Source: Synaphobranchus kaupii (taxonomy: Eukaryota; Chordata; Actinopteri; Anguilliformes; Synaphobranchidae). Taken from it: a DNA stretch of 64,000 nt. Where the stretch lies: positions 115,949,140 to 116,013,139 of the forward strand of contig CM056380.1 in NCBI GenBank assembly GCA_029718625.1, given 5' to 3'. A model generated the notes under the pieces. The model saw only the letters and a program-made list of their open reading frames with translations. It did no database searches and was not told the origin of the DNA. Below, piece by piece: positions 1-11,100 of the stretch (within the stretch, counting starts at the first letter, position 1; each line of letters starts with the position of its first letter). Made by a program: the position numbers and the translations under genes.

Positions 1-311
1 CTCCGGAAGCTAACCACGGAGGCTCCAAACCCCTACTGCTTTACACAAACCCTTAACTGGGTATCTTATGGCAGCAGTAATTTTGGGGCGAGTTAATAAT
101 TTTTTCTGATATTCAAATTTAATATACCAAAAACAGTGTGGTGTCAAAAACGCAACGACCGTTTTTGATATATTTTTCGATTTTTCAAAGTCAATAAAAC
201 ATTTTATCTGGCATAAATTGGTCATCAAAACTAAGAAACTTATCAAATCTTCAAGTTGGCAACACGTGGTCGCTTGTTTACCTCGCGTACGCGCCAAGTC
301 GCGAATTCATA

Positions 312-662
312 TACAGTACCAGTCAAGAGTTTGGACACACCTACTCTACTTTTTTCCGTTATTTTTACTGTTTTCCACATTTTGGAATAGTAAAGACATC
401 AAAACTATGAGATAACACAAATTAAATTATGCAAAGACCAAAAAAGTGTTAAACAAATAAAAAAAAGTTATATATTTTAGATTCTTCAAAGTAGCCACCC
501 TTTGCCTTGATAACAGCCTTGCACATTCTTGCCATTCTCTCAAACAACTTGATGTGGTAAACAGGTATTCCACAGGTAAACAGGTGATGACATCATGACT
601 CTATATAAAAGGATATCAAAAGACTATGAGTAGGTGTGTCCAAACTTTTGACTGGTACTGTA
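312..662. mobile_element. Short Tc1/mariner deletion derivative, 351 bp
   Basis: The ends are inverted copies of a Tc1-type terminus (tacagtaccagtcaa..., with ...ttgactggtactgta at the other end), both bounded by TA. Read on the - strand, the interior near 485-550 encodes a short stretch ([20 protein letters not shown]) that matches the C-terminal tail of fish Tc1 transposases. Most of the transposase is gone, so this is a non-autonomous derivative. Confidence 0.75.
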
Positions 663-1830
663 CTTCATGTCAACTCCGGAAGCCCTACAACGATCGTTAC
701 CAAGACGTTTTACTTCCTAAAAAATCATCCCAAATCAAACCCTTTGACGAACCATCGGCCGTCGATATAGCTCAAATCCATAACGTAATGTACCATTCTG
801 TCTATTTATGGATACAATTTATTGTAATGTATATTTTCTTACATAACGCGCGTCGCGGTGTCCACTCAGATGGATGCAGTATTCTACCACATCATCAGGT
901 GAATGAAGTGGAAACAGGGTTTGCAATGTTATTGTTCCATGTGGTATTCATAAACATAGGAAGGAATAAGAAATATGTGCACTTACTGTGCCAACCAGGT
1001 CACTGGTGGACACCACGCGACAACCGTTACACAAAATGCATTTGTGTATTCTAATGCCATTTTCAGAAACTTGCCGTCAATATGCTGTCTTTTCTTATAT
1101 TTTTGTTGATACTATGTATATTCATGAGCCCAATAATGTGCTCGTCAGCGCTTTTGAAGGAATTTGAAATTTGACCCTTTGTCACACTATTGTGTACCAG
1201 TATTGTAAAAATACACATATACTCTTCTCGTCAACTTCATTTGATTAGTATAGATTTAATTCATCGCTTAATGCAACTCATTTTAAATGCAAACTATAGC
1301 CGTTTCCACTGAGATTGTTGTTCTATGAATTCAGTGGAGTTTAGTGTATTTAAAGCAAACTAATCGCCCAGATGACCGCTCTTCTTCAGGGTTATTGAGC
1401 TTTCCCACTGAGATATAACTTCAGAGAAAGCTTTGGATTGGGGGCCTCTAGAACTGTTTATCTTCGGTCTGAAATAACAATTTTGCTCTTTTTCCCAGGT
1501 TCAAGATTGACAGATAAGTTGATATATTAGAATAACGTATGAACCAATGACAACCAGCTGAAGAAACACTGTCCAACTGAACTCACCATAGAGGAAGATC
1601 AAACATTGGAGTTGTAAAATATTCCTGTTATTGTAAAACATTTTGAATCCTGAGAACAGCAAGTGCACATTAGTAAAGAAAACTATGTGTGATTTTGATC
1701 ATTTTTTTAAAGTGTTTATTTTGCTCTTAAATGTTAAAATTGTGTGCATGTGAATTTTGGGGAAACGCGCCTATACTCTGCTTACATGTAAGCACAATCT
1801 GAGCAGAATTATATTGATGTAAATTATTTG
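663..1830. other. Intergenic stretch, nothing recognised
   Basis: AT-rich DNA. The longest open frame (626-1054, +) begins inside the Tc1 derivative and resembles no family I know. No splice structure, RNA gene or repeat is evident. Confidence 0.5.
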
Positions 1831-1837
1831 TTTAGTT

Positions 1838-1905
1838 TAAATCCATCGAGTTTGGATAAAAGCGTCTGCTAAACGAATGTAATGAAATGTAATGTAATGA
1901 GTTTA
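1838..1905 (+). repeat. LINE/SINE 3' tail fragment
   Basis: It contains ggataaaagcgtctgctaaa followed by (aatgt)n-type repeats. This is the 3' tail shared by many teleost L2-type LINEs and tRNA-SINEs. Related tails occur at 7107-7160, 30236-30310, 42800-42846 and 46140-46200. Confidence 0.7.
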
Positions 1906-2662
1906 AGAGCAGACTTAAAACACCACTGAATATGGTATTGGGTCACTTTCTTGTTCTAAAGTATAAACAATGATTTCCTGGGTACGGTATTTTAGACAGG
2001 TCAGACATACTGTATGTAATGTGTATCCAGAGATTCATTTCCTGTTCCAGTATATAAAAATATTCTTAGATGTCAATAATCTTTTTTATTTTATATGTAT
2101 TTGTAATTGTTATACAGACAAGTTGGTTACACATTCTGAAGAAAGCAGTTATTTGTTCTGCAAATTAACAGCTTCCTGTGCTGCAGAAAACATATTTATG
2201 AAATGCCATGATGTATTATACAAGTCAAACAGGGAAATGGAGTATGCAGTGATTTCCTTGAGAATGTTGCCATCTAGAGTCGATGTTTATAACAGACTAC
2301 GACAGACACACACACTCTCTATCTCTCTAAAATAAGGCTAGCTAACTCTGCTAATCTATGACCTGTATGAATACTCAAGGGTTGAGATGAGGACCCGTGA
2401 CTAGACTATTCGAAGATGGCAGCAAAGAAATCACCAGACGGGGTCAAAGTGCAATTCCAAGGCAATGTTAATGCAAGTACAGAATAGGAGAGCAACCAAT
2501 GCAGGAAGTTCTGCTGAGCTTACTCGTCACCTCAAAGTTATCCTAGGTTACGGAGGATTTTTATTGATATTCTAATGCTTCCTCGTCGTGCTAAACAATG
2601 GTCAATGAGGATGGCTTTACATCTCCTGTCTCTAGATGGGCCAACATTCAACAAATCACAAT
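1906..2662. other. Intergenic stretch, nothing recognised
   Basis: A 121-residue frame at 1970-2335 has no recognisable domain, splice context or compositional sign of coding. I see no gene or repeat here. Confidence 0.45.
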
Positions 2663-3610
2663 TACAACCCCTGGCAAAAATTATGGAATCACCACACTTA
2701 GAGGATGTTCACCCAGCATTTTTTACTTCGTAGCAAATAAACAAATCACAGATATGACACAAAACTATTTTCGTTTAATAGCTGAACATTCTGGCCTCGT
2801 GAAACATACCTCAAACTAATTAAATTAAATTATTTTAATTAATGGCATATTTTTTTCAAGATCAAGTAGAGGAAAAAAATTATGGAATCACCAACAAAAA
2901 AAAAAATCACAATTAGTACTTTGTTGCTCCTCCTCTGGTTTTTATGACGGCCTGAATTCTTTGAGGCATGGACTTCACTAATGAAAAACAATATTCTCCA
3001 TCAAGCCGGTTCCAACTTTCTCGAATAGCGGTTGACAGATCAGCTTTGCAGGATGGAGCCTTGTCATGGACCAATTTTTTTAATTTCCACCATAAATTTT
3101 AAATCGGATTGAGATCCGGACTGTTTGCTGGCCGTGTCATTGAGTTGATATGCCTTTCTTGAAAAAAAGCTTTACCACTCTTTGTTCTGTGGCAAGAGGC
3201 ATTATCATCCTGAAAAATTACTTCATCATCACCAAACCTATTTTCTATCGATGGAATGAGAAAATCTCAATGTACACTTGTGCATTGACTGTTGAGGTAA
3301 TTATTGCCATCTCTCTTTTAACTGCAGACTAATTTGCATTTTTAGACTTGTGCCAGTATTTGTTTTAGAAATGCAAATTACAAGGTGATTCCATAATTTT
3401 TTCCTCTACTTGATCTGGAAAAAAATATGCAATTAATTAAAATAATTTAATTTAATTTGTTTGAGGCAAGTTTCACGAAGCCAGAATGTTCAGCTATTAA
3501 ACAAAAATTGTTTTGTGTCATATCTGTGATTGTTTATTTGCTACGAAGTAAAAAACCTGGATGAACATCCTTTAAGTGTGGTGATTCCATAATTTTTGCC
3601 AGGGGTTGTA
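2663..3610 (-). mobile_element. Tc1-like transposon with long IR/DR ends, transposase dead
   Basis: A 948-bp element bounded by TA with inverted repeats of about 225 bp (about 2663-2890 and 3380-3610). The motif attatggaatcacc recurs at the outer and inner part of each end, the IR/DR layout known from Sleeping Beauty-type elements. The middle encodes the C-terminal part of a Tc1 transposase on the - strand (QDDNASCHRTKS, later RPANSPDLNPI). The codon expected to be the catalytic Glu after DLNPI is TAA, and the N-terminal half is missing. It is a non-autonomous relic. Confidence 0.85.
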
Positions 3611-5180
3611 GCAACAAGTAAATTAATCATAGTGGTCACTTATGAACCCATCAGCACAGATGCCTACTATTGAGTATTCCTGTTGAGTGTACCGTTTTAA
3701 AAAGCTGTTAAGTACGCAGCAATTCTTAAAATTGACTGTTCTTAAAACCCATAAATAAGTATATCTTCTGGGGATATTAACGGATAATAGTACAGAGGAT
3801 ATTTTTTGAATACTGCATGTAACTAAACAGTATGCAGTATACAGTATGCTAGTACACCGGATGCAGTAGATAGGGCTGGGATTCGGACGCAGCCTATGCT
3901 TCTGTGTTCCATCATGTTGCCGGTGCTACTCTTACCTTCTCGAGCTGCCAACTCTGTGTCCTGTAAATGATTCAGGATAGCACTCGGGAACAAGTCAGGT
4001 ATGTATTCCCCAAAAGAGTTTGTCAACAAAAAAAATAAAAATACAAGAGGGGAATGAGAATAAAGGACAAAAAAATCCATGCCATTTAACTGTAAATACA
4101 TTTAATTAAAAGATTAATAATGGATTTTAACCATGAATCAATAAAAAATAGGTGTGTATACATGGGAGTGTGCAATTACATAGGAGTACAGGTGTGCATG
4201 TACATACATGGATTTGTATATATAGATATATGGATTTACATACATGTGAGGGTTACACAGGTACATACATGTGAGGGTTACACAGGTACATACATGTAGG
4301 GCTGCAGCACACCTTAGAAACCACAGCACAGTCCCTACATCTGCACTCAGGACTGCACAATAGTCAATCCTGTTATAGAATAAAGTATTGACTGACATGG
4401 GGTTTTTGGATGTTGCTCTTGGAAATGTTTCCAGGTCCAACAATTCCTCAAACCTATTAACCTCTTCCTACCCAGGACAAAATAGGCCAATGTTTTCACC
4501 TGTTTTCACTAGTGACAAAAAAAACTGTAAATGCTTCAAATATGGTTCATAGCTTTTATTAAACCATAGAACTGCACTATTATGACTAAGCAGTCAGAAT
4601 CCATGTACATCCACTTTTTGCTACTTAATTACAACAATTTATGTACAGAAAATGTGAAAAAACAGGTACCTACTGTACATTCAACTTTCTTTTTTTTCTT
4701 TCATTTTTTACCTGATGAGCTACAAAAGCTATGGAGGAAATAACTCCTCTTTGTGATTCCTCAAAATGCCACCCATCTTTGCTAAAATATGGTGTCAATC
4801 ATTCAAATTCTACAGAGCTTTTTTCAGGCAAACCATTTCAGTTACCAAAGTTGGCACGAATTGTGCCAAATTGTGCCAAATGGCAATGACAGAAAAGTCT
4901 CAATATGATTTTTTATTCTTTTTTAAAGTTTTACAATAAAATTTGATAATTTGTCAATATTGGCAATAAAGGTTCATTTTTAGATGTGTTTTTGGTGTGT
5001 TTCATATTACACAACTAACTACCCGTGGTCCCCAAAAAGTCTTCAAGGAATGCAAAAAAATAAATATGGAGGGGACTACTTAAAATGATAAAATAACTTT
5101 GGTGAACAAGATCCTAATCACAAATTAACGACTTGTCCTGAGGATCTGATTCTCTCCATAAATATTTCTCCTCTTTGCAG
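3611..5180. other. Intergenic stretch with a small tandem repeat
   Basis: Mostly AT-rich DNA with no gene recognised. At about 4250-4300 the unit gtacatacatgtgagggtta is present in tandem. Homopolymer and TA-rich tracts make the short open frames here unconvincing. Confidence 0.45.
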
Positions 5181-5423
5181 CTATGGATCAGACAGACCCC
5201 GAAGCACACACAGTTTTGACATCATCTTCACAAGCAAAAAACGTGGCATCCCTTGCAAATTCCTTTCCAAGATGACATTATAATTCTGTTTTATAGCTGT
5301 CTGAGAACTTTGGCAAGTTAATTTATGACAAGATGGAGTTTTAGCCACAGGCTCTCTGATCAGGCGATAACATGCAGGGGCTTCAACAGCCTTGGAAAAA
5401 CCTTCACAAAAGTAGACTGTCAT
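5181..5423 (-). other. Unidentified open frame, 80 residues
   Basis: An open frame of 80 codons ending in a stop at 5181-5183. It has cysteine-containing, non-repetitive composition (CEGFSKAVEAPACYRL near its start) but no family I recognise. No convincing acceptor precedes it. It could be a terminal exon or 3' UTR of a gene transcribed away from cuedc2, or chance. Kept because its composition is more protein-like than neighbouring frames. Confidence 0.15.
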
Positions 5424-5683
5424 TTAGCCCGGAGCACAGTGTAATTTAATAGTTATCCCTTGCACAAAATACCACGTATGGAAATGAAATATACTGAAAG
5501 TATATTAAAATAAAATGCATTATCAAAACTTTCCAACTTTTCGCAGTACATGGGCAAATGGGGGGGTTAAGTCAGCCCCTCTACAAACACATATCTTCAG
5601 TCAAAACTGTATATTTCCACCATCAGAGAAAGGTTAACAAAAGTGCCATTGAAGATCTTCCTGCTGGACATTAGACTGTAACC

Positions 5684-5995
5684 TTACCGTGATAAAGGAC
5701 TCGGCGTAGGAGGGCGTCTTCTCCCCATATTTGGCTGGAAGGACAACACGGTTGGCCGTGACTTGGGTTTCACTTTAATACCACAGTAGGTCAAGACGAC
5801 CCGATATTCTGTACTCCTTGTTATATTGCACTTTATACGTCTATCCATACCAACAAACGGACGGTCACACAGTTTTCTTGGCTGGTATTGACTTAGAAAA
5901 CTCGCACCACGAACAAAGCCAAATAAATTGTTGGTGATGATGACCGTCTTGGATGACGGTGAAAACACATTTTGTGTTTGGGGAAGTGACGCCAC
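5684..5995 (-). other. Possible exon divergent to cuedc2, ending at a splice-donor-like site
   Basis: Reading the - strand, an open stretch ends at a good donor-like sequence (ACG|GTAAGG, at about 5687-5692). It lies next to the cuedc2 5' end in the opposite direction, as expected for a bidirectional promoter. Two frames are open over the last part, and I cannot say which, if either, is coded. No ATG begins the longest frame, which opens with GTG. No family recognised. Confidence 0.2.
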
Positions 5996-6152
5996 ACGTT
6001 TTAAACCTGGATGGCGGCGGACTGTTCTCTGTTTAGGTTATGTTATACTTGAAAGTTCGCTATGTTACTAATAGTTAGATTCGATTGAAGAAAACAGTTT
6101 GTAGTTTCCTGTTAGGATCGAACTAAAACTCCAACTTGTGAGCGAACATCAG
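5985..6152 (+). promoter_or_regulatory. cuedc2: Proposed cuedc2 promoter and 5' UTR exon
   Basis: The segment ends in a strong donor (CATCAG|GTAAGG, exon edge at 6152). It carries a YY1-like motif atggcggcgg at 6011-6020, a common element at housekeeping start sites. A non-coding first exon is needed because the first coding exon is preceded by an acceptor (tctccccag, 8040-8048). The transcription start itself is not visible. Confidence 0.45.
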
Positions 6153-8048
6153 GTAAGGTAAGCTAGCACTTAGCTAGCTGAACACGTTGGCTAGCCCAAC
6201 TTTCCCTAGAGTAGCTAAATTGGCCCACGATTAGCAAAGGCTAGCGAACTAGTTACCATCACAATATACTACGAAACAAAAATTTGCTTGCCAAGTACCG
6301 ACGTAACGTTAATTAGCTAATCTATACGGTTTCGTTTTCAATAAGCGCTTTCTCGCTTGCTAGCTACCATGGAATGATCTGTGTTGCTGCTTTAACGTTA
6401 TAGCCTACCAGCGTCTATAGCTGCAGCATTGTGTTGCTAGTTTGCCGTTCCGCATCCGCGTTAGCTTGCTAGCTACATTCCACTGAAGTTATTTCACATT
6501 TGAAAACTAAGTAGCTACTTAGGCCGGTTTTTGATACTTTGACAATCATAACCCGTTTTATTAGGTGGCGTATATGACTAAATTAGCTGGTTACCTTTGG
6601 ATGCTTTATACCTACTTTTAGGCGAGCTCGTTAACCAGCGAGACAGCTGATGTCTTGACCCAGAGTCACTGAATACGGTGTTTAGATCAGGTGGCCTATG
6701 ACTGAAATCCCTGTTATATTGAAGTGGCTGAGAACAGCTGTTGTTAATGTAGTCGGCTGCCCGTAGTATCCGGGCTGCCAGGCTGATATCAGGAACACCA
6801 CTCCAGCCAATGTGGCGTAATCGGACAGTACCAGACAAGCAAAGCCACTATGTTGCACAGCCAACGCAAAATTATGACCACAACACACTTTGTTCTGGAA
6901 AAAGCCCCAAAAAACTGCCAACTGGATATGTATTATGAATGAGTCACAGGGAAACAAATGAATATGACAATTTCAGCCTGATAATGCCAATTTTACAACA
7001 ACTACAAGCTATTTATTTATACATACAGTAGAATCGCTTGTATTTCATGCAAGAATAACACGGATGTTTTTTTAAAACCATAAGATAGCTACAGTTCTGT
7101 GATACATTCTCATTACATTTTGACATTTAGCAGACGCTGTCATCCAGAACGTCTTGTGTAAGTGCGTACAAAGATGTTTATGCAAGGAACATTATTCCAG
7201 GTCATTAGGGCCACAACCATTAGTAATACAATTTTGTCCAGGGCACGTTTATAGTTTTATTGCATGATGAAAAACCTATTCCAGACCGGTGCTTGCGGCA
7301 CTTCTATAGCCAGTATCAATGGCACTTCCAAACTAGATGGCGACACCATTTATTGGGACATAATGGGCAGTTCCCAACCCCCGTCTATGTGGAGAGCTCT
7401 TTGTTTTCTTTCAGTCAGCGCCGGGAGCAGGCGAATGAGGCGATGCTGGGCTGGTACCACACTTCTGGTGCTACGCTGGAATGCACGCGCCTTTAGCTTG
7501 AGTTCGACTGCATTCTGCGCAGACGCACACGGCGCCTGTAAGATTGTGAATTGCGAACACTGGATAATTTTAGTCTGGCAAGCTTAATGGCTACTGGTAC
7601 ACTAGCGTGCTAAATAGGTAGCCTATTCATCATTGGTCAACCGAGATCAGATTACTCTCTTTCTAGTCAAAGGGAGAACAGTACGAAAATGTATTTGAGA
7701 GGCCGACCAGCTATGAAAATATAGACATTTTCAGTAGCCTATGCACCGAGCCGCACAGAAAACGCACAGTAGGCTAATTAGCTAGCAAGTTGGCGAAACT
7801 GAATATTTGTATTTTTAAATGGTATTTTATTCATCATGCAAACCTCTGCCTCCGAACAAAAGGGAAAAAGAGAGTGATCTACAATTAGGTAGCTAACCTA
7901 ATAGCATCGTTCAGGGAAATTCTGGGTAAAATGCCACTTTTGTTTACTACTCGCATTTGCTAACTGAAAGCTGTAATAACGCATGATTCTCCGATAATAC
8001 CTATGAGAGGTGCGGATTCTCTTCACTGTATTCGGTCTGTCTCCCCAG
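6153..8048 (+). other. cuedc2: cuedc2 intron 1 (proposed)
   Basis: Non-coding DNA between the proposed 5' UTR exon and the first coding exon. It contains many gctagc-rich short motifs and one reverse-oriented LINE/SINE tail at 7107-7160 (catttagcagacgctgtcat). The open frames at 6578-6957 and 7260-7587 look like no known protein. Confidence 0.4.
7107..7160 (-). repeat. LINE/SINE 3' tail fragment, reverse orientation
   Basis: cattacattttgacatttag followed by cagacgctgtcatccagaa is the reverse complement of the common teleost LINE/SINE tail, here diverged. Confidence 0.6.
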
Positions 8049-8064
8049 CTGCAACCGGGGCACA

Positions 8065-8138
8065 ATGGATCTCCATAAAATAATTCAGGATGCACTGTAT
8101 GAATTCATCCAGTCATATATCCCCAACGCAGACCTCAG
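8065..8138 (+). CDS. cuedc2: cuedc2 coding exon 1
   Basis: The start ATG at 8065 follows an acceptor at 8047-8048 and begins [14 protein letters not shown]. The exon ends GACCTCAG|GTAAGA. 74 nt, ending in phase 2. Confidence 0.93.
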
Positions 8139-11100
8139 GTAAGATGTACATTTTTCTGTACTGTCCATACTATGGCAGCTACGAACACAGTGTAGACCAC
8201 ATGTAAACATGCAAAAAAACACTGACTGGCAGAATAGTCCTGCTTCTCTAACGCTTGTCGTTGTTGTTAGTATCGGGGAAATGACACCTTAAGTCCGTGT
8301 GTTTTGCTTGTGAGCAGCACGCTCGATGACGTCATCCTCTCCTATATAACGGGTGTGCTGGAGGACTTGGGCTCGCAGGACAGCGTGGAGGAGAACTTTG
8401 ACGTGGAGGTGTTCCTGGAAATGCTAGAGGCCTATGTCCCCGGCTTCGCTGAAATAGACAGGTAGGATTTGACATCATGGTGCAACCAGCCCCTATTTCG
8501 GACACAAAATTACCCTAAAGTGGATGCAGGTGAGGTCTAAAATGACAAGCAGTTAATTTATTTGCCAATTGTAATTCCTTTGATGTGGTGTTTGGTGTCA
8601 TTTAAAGGCAGATAATTGAATTCCATTTTATAATTTTTTTTATTGCAGCGTCAAAGTATGTGAGATGATGTTTAACCTCTCCTCAAAACTGGCAATAGCC
8701 CGGAATACAGGTAAAATGAGGTTATAACTAACTTATTCACAAATATATGAGTTTGTTTGGCACCTGAAATAATATTGGTTTGCCATACCAAAGAAGTTAT
8801 ACTTACGCAATCAAGATTCCGCATTGGGGTCAGAATACTTTGAAGGCACTATATATAAATATGTATATACATTTAACCACACACTCCTAAAATGCTATAA
8901 CCAACATTAACCTTACATACACATTTAATAGGAGTTTTATAAGCAGTTTTTCTTGCTAACACACTTTGTCACCTGATGTTTTGAAACATTATCAGGAGTT
9001 TTGCATTGCAGAAACAAAACCATGGTGTTACACTTGAATGCATTTGATGTATTATTGGTAGTTAGGGGTGTGTAATTGTGTGTTATGATTAAAGAAAGCC
9101 ATCAGCCAAAGCTGGGGGCAGAGTCTTCACTGACGGACAGCACCGCCTCAGCATCCGTCTCCATGAAGCCGCAGGACTTCACAGCACCACCAGAGGGCGC
9201 CACAGCCAAGGTACTGGCACCCGTCAGAGAATTAATACTGACATTCAGTGTGCTCTTCACGTGATAGTTTTAAGACTGAAGACGTTTAGAGCCAGGTGCG
9301 GAAAGTGAACGAGGAGGCAGTGAGCGTGTGGAACAACAGTGTGTGGTCAGTCATTTACTTTTTATTTTAACCAATCAAAAGAATCAAAGAATAAAATGAT
9401 ATAAAGGTTCTTATCCCCGTGCCAAAACACAATGAATGGTTCAAGTCCCTCAGAATCCCCTGTTCAGCCAATTTATATTACTTCCCTCAGAGCAGATACA
9501 GGCTCCCAATATTAAAGACAAAAACTAAACACTGTTTTATCCCAAGTGTCTTTCTTAATAAGTTATAAGACAGCTGAGTTTGGCCTGGACTCGCTCACGA
9601 CTCATCCATGTTTTTACAGGTTGACTCTCTCTGCACACACGTTCTGACGTGCTCTTAATGTTTTTCCATATGCTTAAGTGTTTATCTGTTGTCATGGGAA
9701 TATTAATTACGTGGTTGTCACTATGCTGCATAATACAAACCGGGTCAGTGGTCCCGTGCGGAACCTTGTGTCTCTGGCTGTTCTTGATTTGGGTAAGCCC
9801 CGTGCTCCCATGCGGAACCTTGTGTTTTCAGGAGGGTGACGGAGGAGGGGCCGGCCAGGTGCAGCACCTCCTGGAGATGTTTCCTAAATGCAGCGTGACG
9901 GAGGCGAGGAGCGCCCTGAGCATCGCCAAGGGCGATATGGAGGAGGCTGTGCGACTCATCATCGAAGGAGACCTGCAGCTAAGCCAGGCCCCGCCCCTTA
10001 ACGTGTGTAACCTATCACAGGAGACCTGCAGCTAAGCCAGGCCCCGCCCCTTAACGTGTGTAACCTATCACAGGAGACCTGCAGCTAAGCCAGGCCCCGC
10101 CCCTTAACGTGTGTAACTTATCACACGAGACCTGCAACTAAGCCAGGCCCCGCCCCTTAACGTGTGTAACCTATCACAGGAGACCTGCAGCTAAGCCAGG
10201 CCCCGCCCCTTAATGTGTGTAACCTATCACAGGAGACCTGCAGCTAAGCCAGGCCCGCCCCTTAACGTGTGTAACTTATCACACGAGACCTGCAACTAAG
10301 CCAGGCCCCGCCCCTTAACGTGTGTAACCTATCACACGAGACCTGCAGCTAAACTACACCCCGTCCCTTAACATGTGTAACCTATCACAGGAGACCTGCA
10401 GCTAAGCCAGGCCCCGCCCCTTAACGTGTGTAACCTATCACAGGAGACCTGCAGCTAAGCCAGGCCCCGCCCCTTAACGTGTGTAACTTATCACACGAGA
10501 CCTGCAACTAAGCCAGGCCCCGCCCCTTAACGTGTGTAACCTATCACAGGAGACCTGCAGCTAAGCCACACCCCGCCCCTTAACGTGTGTAACCTATCAC
10601 AGGAGACCTGCAGCTAAGCCAGGCCCCGCCCCTTAACGTGTGTAACCTATCACAGGAGACCTGCAGCTAAGCCAGGCCCCGCCCCTTAACGTGTGTAACT
10701 TATCACACGAGACCTGCAACTAAGCCAGGCCCCGCCCCTTAACGTGTGTAACCTATCACACGAGACCTGCAGCTAAACTACACCCCGTCCCTTAACATGT
10801 GTAACTTATCACACGAGACCTGCAACTAAACCAGGCCCCGCCCCTTAACGTGTGTAACCTATCACACGAGACCTGCAGCTACGCCACGCCCCGCCCTTAA
10901 TGTGTGTAACCTATCACAGCTAATCAAGCCCGGAGACCTGGCCTATCACAGCCAGCCGAGCTGAAAGCTGTAATAACGCATTATTAGTACGTGCATCAGA
11001 CGTGACCTCCCCATGAATGAGTATTTTACCCATGAGCTGGCCTCCCCATGAATGAGTATTTTACCCATGAGCTGGCCTCCCCATGAATGAGTATTTTACC

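Noticed and set aside
6578..6957. Overlapping - strand frames of about 90 residues in cuedc2 intron 1
   Set aside because: No ATG-led, splice-supported or family-like sequence; composition like flanking intron.
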